Assembly: GCA_002363035.1 (NCBI GenBank) | Contig: DEWA01000028.1 | Location: 1-22,927 of the forward strand | Reading direction: 5' to 3' | DNA: 22,927 bases | DNA from: Verrucomicrobia bacterium UBA3222 | GTDB taxonomy: Bacteria; Verrucomicrobiota; Verrucomicrobiia; Opitutales; UBA9783 | Shown: positions 8,529 to 15,445 of the stretch, piece after piece | Layout: each line of letters begins with the position of its first letter | Numbering within the stretch: position 1 is the first letter of the stretch | Program-made: the position numbers and the translations under genes | The notes under the pieces: generated by a model | Seen by the model: only the letters and a program-made list of their open reading frames with translations | Told to the model about the DNA's origin: nothing | The model's database searches: none

Positions 8529-9146
8529 TTACTCCGCCATCATTTCACTTTTTCGGAACTGTTCGGGTAGATCGGAAAGCTTTTGGATAAATTTATCGTT
8601 TAAAATGTAACTCGGATTAAAAAGAATTTCCGTATCATCCGCCTCGTCGTATCGTATGAAACCCTCTTCAATCAAACCCTTTTCAATCAATTTCGATATT
8701 TCCTTACATTTCGAATCCCCATTATTAGAGCTGGCAGGAGACTTCAGATATCGCAACACGGCTTCCACGTAACCAAAATGCGGCACATCCCAGTTGCCGG
8801 GCAACCCGTGCGCTTCGTACCATTCCAACAACACATCGCACAAAGTATTTACGTCCGCTTTGAAAACATCGCAAAAAGGTTCACCGTCGCGGGTGATTAA
8901 ATCCCGAAGTGCTTCATTTTCCTTTACAAACTTTTTTCGTTTTGCCTTATCCGGTATTGAAGCGCGCAACACTTCTTCAAGTCTTTTGGCAATCCCTCCA
9001 TAACGCTCTTTAAGGTGTTTCGTGACGACGATTTTTACGTTTTCACGAAAAGCCTCGTCTATGCCGCGGCACATTATTCCTCTCCCTGTCAGCAAAAATG
9101 CGACGAAAGCTGCGACCGAAAACAATATCTTACCGAGCTTGAGCAT
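8529..9146 (-). CDS. Secreted protein of unknown function
   Basis: This 205-residue protein has an N-terminal signal peptide (MLKLGKILFSVAAFVAFLL, residues 1-19, with cleavage probably before residue 30). The rest is a soluble, mostly helical and charged region with no motif I recognise. ATG at 9146 is preferred over the in-frame ATG at 9161 because GAGG lies 5 bases upstream and it starts the signal peptide directly. The hydrophobic core of the signal peptide closely resembles that of the 513-residue protein encoded just upstream on the same strand, suggesting a related pair. The mature parts show no obvious similarity by eye. It probably acts in the periplasm or outside the cell. Confidence 0.7.
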   Translation of the reverse strand: MLKLGKILFSVAAFVAFLLTGRGIMCRGIDEAFRENVKIVVTKHLKERYGGIAKRLEEVLRASIPDKAKRKKFVKENEALRDLITRDGEPFCDVFKADVNTLCDVLLEWYEAHGLPGNWDVPHFGYVEAVLRYLKSPASSNNGDSKCKEISKLIEKGLIEEGFIRYDEADDTEILFNPSYILNDKFIQKLSDLPEQFRKSEMMAE

Positions 9147-9229
9147 ACGTACCTCGACCATGCCCCGATAAGGTTCTGCTTTATTCTATCTCATTCGCTC
9201 CCAACACGCTGATATTGATGCTCTCTTCC

Positions 9230-10771
9230 TTAAAACTCATATTTTAGACTCACTTCAGGAACGCCTGCCTCATTGATACCCCATGTTGTTTTCCAACCCG
9301 GAGCCGGCATCATCGGCATTCCTTGGGAAATCGCGCGCTGTGTTGAAATCGGTTTGGACGTAACTCTGGATGTCCGTTTTTTAAGCTCGCAACCGTCATC
9401 TTTCACCTGTTCCTCGCTCTCGTTGAGTTCATCAAAGATTTTCTTCTTCTCTTCATTGTTAAAGTACGGTTCGCTCTTCCAATACCAAGGATCCCAAAAT
9501 TTTTGTTCCTCCAATATCCTTTTTTGCACCTTTTCATTTACGCTTTGTAATTCTTTTCCTTCCTTTTCTTCGAGTTCATCAAAGATCTTTTTTGCCTCGT
9601 CGTCGCCGAGGTTCGGTTCAATTTTCCAATACCAAGGATCCCAAAATTTTTGTTCCTCCCATATCCTTTTTTGCACCTTTTCATTTACGCTTTGCAATCT
9701 CTCCGTCATGCGCCCAAAAAACTCTCTCACCTCACCTTCGGGAGTTTGCAGCAACGCCGTATGCAATATGATGTTCCGTTTGCGTAAAATGTCGTCTATG
9801 TATTCTTTAAGTTTGAAAAGATAATCCGCTTCCCACTTTTCGAAAATCTCTTGTGCTTGGGAAAGTTTGAACACTTTGACACCGTAGGCCATTTCCGTAT
9901 CCGAGAACGGTATATAGCCGTCGAAAAAGTCACACAGAGAATCCACCTTCTGACAGCAGGGGAGAGCCTTGATGTCTTCCCCCAAAGCCATCCAGAACAT
10001 ATCTACAAACTTACCCGAAAAAAGATCTCCTTCTTCAAGGATTTTTTTAAGAAGCTTAAGGAGATCTTCCTTGAACTTTTTGTTCAATTCCTCCTCTTTA
10101 AACTCGAGGACAGAGAATAAACTGCCCGTACGTATCTTTTTCCCCTTGAAAGCCCCGGCTACCGCCTCTTTCAGCAAGGATAATCTGCCTTGTCGCATGG
10201 CAAGGCTTGTACGTAAATGCGAAGAGGATTCTTTAAAAGTAGGAAATAATCGTTGCCATAAAAATTTTGCCAATACGTCTGCATCTTTCCTGACTAACGG
10301 ATTGTATGATCGCATTTGATATCGTGGTTTTTCCTTTTTCACCTTATTATATCCCATTTCAAAACTCGACCGAAGTTTATCGTAAAAAACCCCCAGTTTG
10401 GTCGAGTCAAAAGAATATCTTTCTATCGCGAGTTTTTCGAATTCTCTGTAATTTTCGCAATCTTGAAGAAAATTCCAAAACAAATAATCTCCTCGTATTT
10501 GGTCCCAAAAAGCATCAGACTGCAGTTTCCTAAATATACTGTCGATCGCACGTTTGCAGAATTCTTTCAATTTTTCTAGAAATACAATAGGGGATTTATG
10601 TGAATGGTTGAAACAACGTTCGAAGTCTGTACCTATACCCGCGGCGATGTCTTTAGTCAGTAAGGAAATCAATTTTTCCTTCGGACCTGCAAGGACTCGA
10701 CACCCGTCGGGCATCAAAAACAACGCGACAAATGCCGCACTCAAAACAATGGTTTTACAAGACTTAAACAT
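9230..10771 (-). CDS. Large secreted protein with tandem aromatic-rich repeats
   Basis: The 513-residue protein is unrecognised. It begins with a signal peptide (residues 1 to about 29, core IVLSAAFVALFLM). A long helical, Lys/Glu-rich region follows, with scattered aromatics and a CC pair near PCCQKVDSLCDFFDG. Residues 359-407 and 408-456 form two tandem 49-residue repeats, each carrying LQSVNEKVQKRI-EEQKFWDPWYWK and ending in KKIFDEL. The C-terminal 57 residues are low in order, ending GVPEVSLKYEF; this terminal phenylalanine resembles outer-membrane protein ends, but no beta-barrel is evident. The gene starts 36 bases after the fabD stop on the same strand and may be read from the fabD transcript. 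No good Shine-Dalgarno sequence precedes it. Confidence 0.75.
   Translation of the reverse strand: MFKSCKTIVLSAAFVALFLMPDGCRVLAGPKEKLISLLTKDIAAGIGTDFERCFNHSHKSPIVFLEKLKEFCKRAIDSIFRKLQSDAFWDQIRGDYLFWNFLQDCENYREFEKLAIERYSFDSTKLGVFYDKLRSSFEMGYNKVKKEKPRYQMRSYNPLVRKDADVLAKFLWQRLFPTFKESSSHLRTSLAMRQGRLSLLKEAVAGAFKGKKIRTGSLFSVLEFKEEELNKKFKEDLLKLLKKILEEGDLFSGKFVDMFWMALGEDIKALPCCQKVDSLCDFFDGYIPFSDTEMAYGVKVFKLSQAQEIFEKWEADYLFKLKEYIDDILRKRNIILHTALLQTPEGEVREFFGRMTERLQSVNEKVQKRIWEEQKFWDPWYWKIEPNLGDDEAKKIFDELEEKEGKELQSVNEKVQKRILEEQKFWDPWYWKSEPYFNNEEKKKIFDELNESEEQVKDDGCELKKRTSRVTSKPISTQRAISQGMPMMPAPGWKTTWGINEAGVPEVSLKYEF
9479..9697 (-). repeat. Direct tandem repeat, 147-bp period, within secreted protein gene
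   Basis: A 72-base segment at 9479-9550 recurs at 9626-9697 with two mismatches (147-base period, 49 codons). The intervening bases are more diverged but still share a 15-base block encoding the IFDEL segment. The near identity of the core at DNA level points to a recent duplication or to conversion between the copies. Confidence 0.85.
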
Positions 10772-10807
10772 ACCAACAGCCTATGTGAACAGAAAGGTGA
10801 CCTATCG

Positions 10808-11743
10808 TCAATGAAGCACCTCAGTGTCCTTCGGTTCCGCCATCGATTGAATTTTCAAAGTTCCGTCCGTGCGTTTTGCCAAACCCGCAATGACATTCCC
10901 CGAACCGCACTCAAGACCGAGAGCAAAGCCGAGAGTAGCGCATTTTCGCATGCATTTCTCGAATTGAACGGTGGAGGTCAGCTGACGACCGAGTTCCGCG
11001 CGAATGGCGTCGGGATCGGTTAAAATCTCACCCGTGGTGTCGGAAACGACGGGCAGGACAGGGGCGGAGAAAGGAATGTTTTTTAAGAAAACTTCAAATT
11101 TTTCGCGCGCCGGTTGCATCCAACGGGAGTGATACGCGCCCGCGACTTTCAACGGAACGGCAAGCTTAAAACCGCGTTCTTTTGCAACCGATTGCAGGGC
11201 TTTTAAATTTTCGCAAACACCGCCGACCACCGTTTGCCCCGGACAGTTTCGGTTGCAAACATCCAAATCAAATTCTTTGCACAGTTGCCCGATTGCCTCC
11301 GTCGTACCGCCGATGAGTGCCGTCATGCCCGTCGGTTGCAGTTCACAAGCTTCCTGCATCAAATGCCCGCGTGTCGCTACCACACGCAGGGCGGTCTCGA
11401 AATCCCAAACGTCGGCAACCGCCAATGCCGTCAGCAGTCCTAAGCTGAGTCCCGTTGCACAAACGACGGTATGTTTTTTGAACGTTTCGCTGTTTTTCAA
11501 ATGTTCCGCAACGGCATACCCGAGCACAAACAACGCCGGCTGACACACGCGCGTTTCCTGCAAAATTTCATCGGGACCGTTGAAACAGAGCGTGCTCAGC
11601 GACTCCTTGAAGCCGAATTCTTCCTTTAAAATGCGATCGGCGGTGGTAAAACGTTGTCGGACGGAGGCGTGAGTTTCGCACCAGACCTTGCCCATCCCGA
11701 CCGTTTGCGAACCTTGTCCCGGGAAAAAGAATGAGATATTCAT
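10808..11743 (-). CDS. fabD: Malonyl-CoA:acyl carrier protein transacylase
   Basis: FabD moves malonate from CoA to acyl carrier protein, supplying extender units for fatty-acid synthesis. Diagnostic elements are PGQGSQ at residues 8-13, the nucleophile motif GLSLG with Ser100, Arg125 in ATRGHLMQ, and catalytic His205 in GAYHSRWM. In E. coli the nucleophile motif is GHSLGE; here the His is Leu, as in some plant and planctomycete enzymes, and the following Glu is also Leu (GLSLGLL). The length of 311 residues is normal. No other fatty-acid gene is adjacent. TACAAT at 11753-11748 lies only 4 bases before the ATG, and no Shine-Dalgarno sequence is visible. Confidence 0.93.
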   Translation of the reverse strand: MNISFFFPGQGSQTVGMGKVWCETHASVRQRFTTADRILKEEFGFKESLSTLCFNGPDEILQETRVCQPALFVLGYAVAEHLKNSETFKKHTVVCATGLSLGLLTALAVADVWDFETALRVVATRGHLMQEACELQPTGMTALIGGTTEAIGQLCKEFDLDVCNRNCPGQTVVGGVCENLKALQSVAKERGFKLAVPLKVAGAYHSRWMQPAREKFEVFLKNIPFSAPVLPVVSDTTGEILTDPDAIRAELGRQLTSTVQFEKCMRKCATLGFALGLECGSGNVIAGLAKRTDGTLKIQSMAEPKDTEVLH

Positions 11744-12067
11744 GAGGATTGTATTGATTTTAAATAAACAACGCCAGGGTATCGCGTGGAATGGGGAGAG
11801 TAAAGGCAGGAAATATCTGGCAGGTGTTCATCCGTTTTTGACGGTTTTGCACCAATGAGATGAGCAGTATTTGTCGTGTGTTTTATAAACGCGACGGGTT
11901 GGTTTCGAAAACGGTCGGATGATGTTAAAAGTGTTCGAAAGGTCATGGAATTCAATATATTTTTCTCCTTTACCATTGACATCCCTCCTTTTTCCCTTCC
12001 TTATAGAATCGTAAATTTCCCTTTTTACCCTGTTTATTTCACTTTTTGAGATTTTTTGAACCTTTCT
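11744..12067. other. Divergent intergenic region between fabD and rho
   Basis: These 324 bases must hold the promoters of both genes. Toward rho, TTGACA at 11976-11981 is followed by TTATAG or TATAGA near 12001-12007 (19-20 base spacing, longer than ideal). Toward fabD, a TACAAT box at 11753-11748 lies too close to the ATG to be certain and lacks a matching -35. A TTG at 12056 could extend rho by 4 residues. No small gene or RNA is recognised. Confidence 0.4.
11976..12007 (+). promoter_or_regulatory. Candidate rho promoter
   Basis: A perfect TTGACA at 11976-11981 is followed by the TATAGA-like sequence at 12002-12007. The spacing of 20 bases is long for sigma-70, so the exact -10 is uncertain. 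The leader to the rho ATG would be about 55 bases. Confidence 0.35.
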
Positions 12068-13912
12068 ATGGAAGAAAATGTGCGGACGGAAGTTCCGAGT
12101 GTGTCGGATGCGGCTTCGATTACGGACGGTAAAGTAAAAGCGCGACGCGGGCGTCCGCCGAAAAATCGCAAGGCAACATCGGAAGCGGCTCCCGATGTGC
12201 AGACTCCCAATGCGGGACAACAACCCGCGGCGGTTGAGACGGCGTCCGTTCCTGCATCGTCTTCGGCGGTACCGCATGAAATTGCAAGTTCGACCGTGAA
12301 AGTTCCGCGTACGTCATCGTCGGGTTCGAATGCCGGCAGAGGATTTCCGCCTTTGGAAGCGCGTTCCGAGGTGCGCGACCGTCGTTCGAGGGCGACGATT
12401 TCGGAAGCCGCGGGTTCGGCGGAAAGTTCGAACGGTTCGCGCGTGAGCCGTTTTAACAATACGGGTTTTAGCAATACAAACAGTCGTCCGTTGCGTCCCG
12501 TTCCCAATCGTTTCGGTTCCGCGCCGTCATCGGCGGTTTTGCAACGTTACCGCTGGTGGCTCGGGCAACTGTGGCAGTGGCATGTAATCGGGGATGTGCG
12601 CTCGCTGGAGGCATTTGTGTCCGAGGTTTCGGATGCGTCGCTGTCGCCGTTCCTGCTGAACGAGTGGTACGATAAGCCGTTGCGGGAGTTATTGGCGGAA
12701 GTGCCGCCCGAGATGCAATCGGCTTCTTTGACGCGCGGGAGCATTTTGCGCGAAAAAATGCATACCCTCAGCGAGCAAAAACATCCGATTTGCGTCGAGG
12801 GCATCGTGTCGAAGCTCCCCGGTACGGACGAATGGTGTTTGTGTTACGCTTCGGATAATTACCAACTGCGGGAATTGAGTGCCTACGTACCGAAAGTGTT
12901 GGTGCGTCGGTACGGCTTGCGCCCCGGGCAGTCGGTGCGCGGGCAGGTGTATCTTTCGCCGACCCACACGCAATGTCCCTGCGTTATTCAGGTGAATACC
13001 GTGATGGGAAAATCGCCTGATGAGATGCGCACCATTCCGCATTTTAAAGAGCTCACGCCCTATTATCCGACGCAAAGAATTTTACTGGAAACCGAACCCG
13101 CTAAGGGCTGGGACAACAATGCCATGCGCGTTGTGGATATTATTACACCGATCGGGTTCGGGCAGCGCGGGTTGATTGTGGCGCCGCCGCGTACCGGAAA
13201 GACCGTTCTGTTGCAAAATATCGCGCATTCAATCGTCAGAAATCAACCGCAGGCGCATCTCATCGTGCTGTTGATTGACGAGCGTCCCGAGGAAGTGACG
13301 GACTTCAAGAATTTACTGCCCGGCACGGAAGTCATCAGTTCGACGTTCGACGAACCGCCCGAGAGCCATGTGCGTTCGGCGGAAGTCGTCATCGAAAAGG
13401 CGAAGCGTCTGGTGGAAACGGGCGAGAATGTGATTATTTTGCTGGATTCAATCACGCGACTGGCGCGTGCTTACAATACCATTTGCCCCAGCTCCGGGAA
13501 AGTGCTCTCGGGCGGTGTGGAGGCGAATGCGTTGCAGGGACCGAAGGCGTTTTTCGGTGCCGCGCGCAACATTGAACACGGCGGCAGTTTGACGATTTTG
13601 GCAACGGCGCTTGTGGACACGGGGAGCAAGATGGACGAAGTGATTTTCGAGGAGTTCAAGGGTACCGGCAACATGGAGGTGCATTTGGATCGCAGTTGCG
13701 TCGACAAACGATTGTTCCCTGCCGTTAACATCGAAAAGAGCGGTACGCGCAAGGAGGAATTGCTTTATCATCCAGACGAATTGAAGAAAATTTACATCCT
13801 GCGCCGCGCGTTGAAGGGCGTGGTTCCGTCGAGCAATGCCATGGAAATGGTACTGGAACGCGTGAAAAAGACCCGCAATAACGTTGAATTTTTGATGGGC
13901 ATCAACGGGTAA
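12068..13912 (+). CDS. rho: Transcription termination factor Rho with extended N-terminus
   Basis: Rho is the hexameric RNA-dependent ATPase that ends transcription at Rho-dependent sites. The C-terminal RecA-like motor is clear: [17 protein letters not shown] with Walker A Lys378, [13 protein letters not shown], the Walker B region [16 protein letters not shown], and [20 protein letters not shown]. The OB-type RNA-binding domain precedes it, around [16 protein letters not shown]. The protein is 614 residues against 419 in E. coli. The extra length, roughly residues 1-150, is a low-complexity Ser/Ala/Pro-rich tail that includes an AT-hook-like RRGRPPK (26-32). The ATG at 12068 is chosen; it lacks a strong ribosome binding site. 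Confidence 0.96.
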   Translation: MEENVRTEVPSVSDAASITDGKVKARRGRPPKNRKATSEAAPDVQTPNAGQQPAAVETASVPASSSAVPHEIASSTVKVPRTSSSGSNAGRGFPPLEARSEVRDRRSRATISEAAGSAESSNGSRVSRFNNTGFSNTNSRPLRPVPNRFGSAPSSAVLQRYRWWLGQLWQWHVIGDVRSLEAFVSEVSDASLSPFLLNEWYDKPLRELLAEVPPEMQSASLTRGSILREKMHTLSEQKHPICVEGIVSKLPGTDEWCLCYASDNYQLRELSAYVPKVLVRRYGLRPGQSVRGQVYLSPTHTQCPCVIQVNTVMGKSPDEMRTIPHFKELTPYYPTQRILLETEPAKGWDNNAMRVVDIITPIGFGQRGLIVAPPRTGKTVLLQNIAHSIVRNQPQAHLIVLLIDERPEEVTDFKNLLPGTEVISSTFDEPPESHVRSAEVVIEKAKRLVETGENVIILLDSITRLARAYNTICPSSGKVLSGGVEANALQGPKAFFGAARNIEHGGSLTILATALVDTGSKMDEVIFEEFKGTGNMEVHLDRSCVDKRLFPAVNIEKSGTRKEELLYHPDELKKIYILRRALKGVVPSSNAMEMVLERVKKTRNNVEFLMGING

Positions 13913-14253
13913 GGGTGATTGGGGTTCTCCTTTAGGAAATTCTCCTTCGGGAAACACCCGGGAGGAACAAAAGGTGTATTTAGAGAAGCGGTTGTCGGTT
14001 TTACCCGAGGATTAAGTCGGACATTCTCGTATTTTTCCGTTTTTAACGGCGAGTGCAAAAGCTTTTTCTTCCTTCTTTATTGCGTGCATTCGAAAATGCC
14101 CCGAGTCGCTCGGATGTCGGAAAGCGATTTTTTGTGAAAATTGCGGAAAAACATGCGAAAACCATCTGACGGCGTCGATAAATTTTCGCGATACGTCACT
14201 TCTTTCACCTTTCGGTTGCAAACGTACGTCGTTTGAGATACAATAAACCTGTT
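13913..14253. other. Intergenic region after rho
   Basis: These 341 bases contain an imperfect hairpin just after rho (CTCC..CGGG paired with CCCGGGAG, about 13942-13963) without a T run, so a terminator is doubtful. A 72-codon frame from a TTG at 13919 has AAGGG in front but reads like random sequence and is not called. At the right end lies the strong promoter for the cysteine-rich gene. Confidence 0.4.
14216..14244 (+). promoter_or_regulatory. Strong promoter of the cysteine-rich gene, almost on the start codon
   Basis: TTGCAA (14216-14221) and TACAAT (14239-14244) are separated by exactly 17 bases. Only 9 bases separate the -10 box from the ATG at 14254, so transcription should begin about 2-3 bases before the ATG, giving a leaderless or nearly leaderless mRNA. 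Confidence 0.65.
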
Positions 14254-14538
14254 ATGAAACTGTTAAAGGTTGGTATGTTCTCACTGGGCTTGGTGGGCGG
14301 TGCTGCGGCAACGTTCGCGGGCAAGGATTGCCGTTGCTGTGATGCAGATTGCAATAAAGCGGAGTGTCATAATGGATGCTGTTTATGCTGTCGTAGCAAA
14401 GAGTACGACAAATGCGGTAAGAAGTGTGATAAGGGATGGTTCAAAAAGGAATGTGAAAAAAATAAAACCAAAAAGGGACATTTTGATAAAAAAGATAAGT
14501 CGGTCGTTAAGACGATTGAGACAAAAGGTCAAAAGTAA
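14254..14538 (+). CDS. Secreted cysteine-rich, lysine-rich small protein
   Basis: This 94-residue protein has a signal peptide (MKLLKVGMFSLGLVGGAAATFAG, cleavage near residue 23). The mature part of about 71 residues contains 12 cysteines in its first half (CRCC, CCLCC and single Cys spaced between acidic and basic residues). The second half is almost entirely Lys, Asp, Glu and Thr. No family is recognised; the composition suggests metal binding or a disulphide-stabilised surface protein, but neither is shown. An internal ATG at 14275 has AAAGG 5 bases upstream, yet starting there would remove the basic n-region of the signal peptide, so the first ATG is preferred. A stem-loop follows the gene. 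Confidence 0.7.
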   Translation: MKLLKVGMFSLGLVGGAAATFAGKDCRCCDADCNKAECHNGCCLCCRSKEYDKCGKKCDKGWFKKECEKNKTKKGHFDKKDKSVVKTIETKGQK

Positions 14539-14557
14539 AATTTATCTTTAACATCCT

Positions 14558-14594
14558 GCATTCGCGCGGTCTTTTGGGGAGAGTGCGCGAATGC
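14558..14594 (+). terminator. Hairpin after the cysteine-rich gene, possible terminator
   Basis: GCATTCGCGC (14558-14567) and GCGCGAATGC (14585-14594) form a perfect 10-bp stem with a 17-base loop, 20 bases after the stop codon. The downstream sequence GATATATTT is A/T-rich but lacks a clean T run, so it could instead be an mRNA-stabilising hairpin. Confidence 0.45.
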
Positions 14595-14918
14595 GATATA
14601 TTTCTGCCTGCGGCGATTGTCGGATAATGAGTAATCGCAGGGGGTGGTTTGTTTGTATCGGTTGTATCATTTGCGGCGTCCGTGCCTGCAAAAAGGTGGG
14701 TTTTTAACGCCATTTTTTCGACGATTTTTTTGATTTTTCCGTTTTTGCGGAACGGAACGGCACCGAGACGGTTCTGTTGTTACGCAATGTAAGTTGCTTG
14801 TGGCACGAAAGATTGTGCGTTTCCAGTACCTTGTATTTTTTTAATTTTAAATACTTTTTTTAAATAAAATTTCTTTCCGTCCGATATACGTGATTGTACC
14901 ACCGATAGAAAACAACCT
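14595..14918. other. Intergenic region before the 34-residue micro-ORF
   Basis: These 324 bases are increasingly A/T-rich toward the right (runs of T and A around 14836-14870). A 26-codon frame at 14627-14707 (+) encodes four cysteines spaced CxxCxxC then C, and its start lies in the loop of an imperfect CTGCGATT hairpin. It lacks a ribosome binding site and is not called. No clear promoter is seen before the micro-ORF. Confidence 0.35.
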
Positions 14919-15023
14919 ATGAACCACACCAAAAAAAACGCATCGAAAGCCAAAAAAAGTAACTCATGTCGTAAATCTCCTAAAGCCGGAACGTGTACGA
15001 AGAAACCGGCTTGCTGCAAATAA
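14919..15023 (+). CDS. 34-residue Lys/Cys-rich micro-ORF
   Basis: The frame encodes a 34-residue, strongly basic peptide: eleven lysines, two arginines and four cysteines, ending PACCK. It has no signal peptide. I chose it because its composition (Lys plus Cys) echoes the 94-residue protein 400 bases upstream and because a perfect terminator lies 35 bases after its stop codon. No Shine-Dalgarno sequence is visible; the bases before the ATG (GATAGAAAACAACCT) resemble the segment before the upstream gene. It could equally be a chance frame within a non-coding RNA that ends at the same terminator. Confidence 0.4.
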   Translation: MNHTKKNASKAKKSNSCRKSPKAGTCTKKPACCK

Positions 15024-15058
15024 CAGACGAAATTCTGTTTCGTCCGATGCGTATAACA

Positions 15059-15086
15059 AAACCGCCCTCAAAAGAGGGCGGTTTTT
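15059..15086 (+). terminator. Intrinsic terminator, probably bidirectional
   Basis: An 11-bp perfect stem (AAACCGCCCTC, 15059-15069, with GAGGGCGGTTT, 15074-15084) and an AAAA loop are followed by further T on the plus strand. Read on the minus strand the stem ends in TTTTGTT, so it can also serve the minus-strand frame ending at 15105. Confidence 0.9.
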
Positions 15087-15104
15087 GATTTGGTGTGCTT
15101 TTCT

Positions 15105-15350
15105 TTAGTTCGTTTCAGGATCTTTCGGATTAAGAGGGATTTTAAAGCGTATTTTATATCTGCCGAAGGTGTTTCGCGGATTTTTGTATTGGAAGATGAC
15201 TGCAACTTTAGAGCGAAAGTAAAATTTTTCGCTACGTAAGGCAATGTGTTTGTCTGTGGTAATTATTTTTCGAGAAATTTTGAAAATATGCGCAAACGAA
15301 ACGAATGGAAACGGCGCAAAAAGATTGCTTTCGGTGTATTTTTCACGCAC
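15105..15350 (-). CDS. Possible hypothetical protein on the minus strand
   Basis: A minus-strand frame ends 19 bases before the bidirectional terminator, which is the main argument that it is real. It reads as a basic protein with alternating hydrophobic and polar residues near its end (FRSKVAVIFQYKNPRNTFGRYKIRFKIPL), suggesting beta strands. A TTG start at 15377 would lie inside the tRNA-Arg gene; I give the next candidate, GTG at 15350 (81 residues). No ribosome binding site with good spacing is seen for either start, and I recognise no family. It may be a chance frame. Confidence 0.35.
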   Translation of the reverse strand: MREKYTESNLFAPFPFVSFAHIFKISRKIITTDKHIALRSEKFYFRSKVAVIFQYKNPRNTFGRYKIRFKIPLNPKDPETN

Positions 15351-15362
15351 CCTGAAAGCGTC

Positions 15363-15437
15363 GTCCTCATAGTTCAAGGGATAGAACCGCGGTTTCCTAA
15401 ACCGTTAATCTCAGTTCGAGTCTGAGTGAGGGCGCCA
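15363..15437 (+). tRNA. tRNA-Arg (anticodon CCU)
   Basis: The 75 bases fold as a full cloverleaf. The acceptor arm GTCCTCA (15363-15369) pairs with TGAGGGC (15427-15433), with one G-T pair. The D stem is GTTC/GAAC, and the anticodon stem GCGGT/ACCGT has one wobble. The anticodon loop TTCCTAA has CCT at 15396-15398, and the T arm is CTCAG/CTGAG around TTCGAGT. The discriminator is G and CCA is encoded (15435-15437). It reads the rare AGG arginine codon. The gene lies 8 bases before a lipoprotein gene on the same strand and is likely co-transcribed with it. Confidence 0.95.
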
Positions 15438-15441
15438 GGGA
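15436..15441 (+). promoter_or_regulatory. Ribosome binding site overlapping the tRNA CCA end
   Basis: The only purine-rich sequence before the lipoprotein ATG (15446) is AGGGA at 15437-15441, whose first A is the terminal base of the tRNA CCA. Processing of the tRNA 3' end would leave the mRNA with an 8-base leader GGGAACTT, so maturation and translation may compete. Confidence 0.5.
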
Positions 15442-15445
15442 ACTT

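Noticed and set aside
13942..13963. Hairpin after rho as a terminator
   Set aside because: The stem has a 2-base bulge and no T run follows.
13919..14137. 72-codon frame from TTG after rho
   Set aside because: Non-ATG start, Phe-rich random-like composition, no domain.
14012..14221. 69-codon minus-strand frame upstream of the cysteine-rich gene
   Set aside because: Overlaps its promoter on the opposite strand and shows no domain or start signal.
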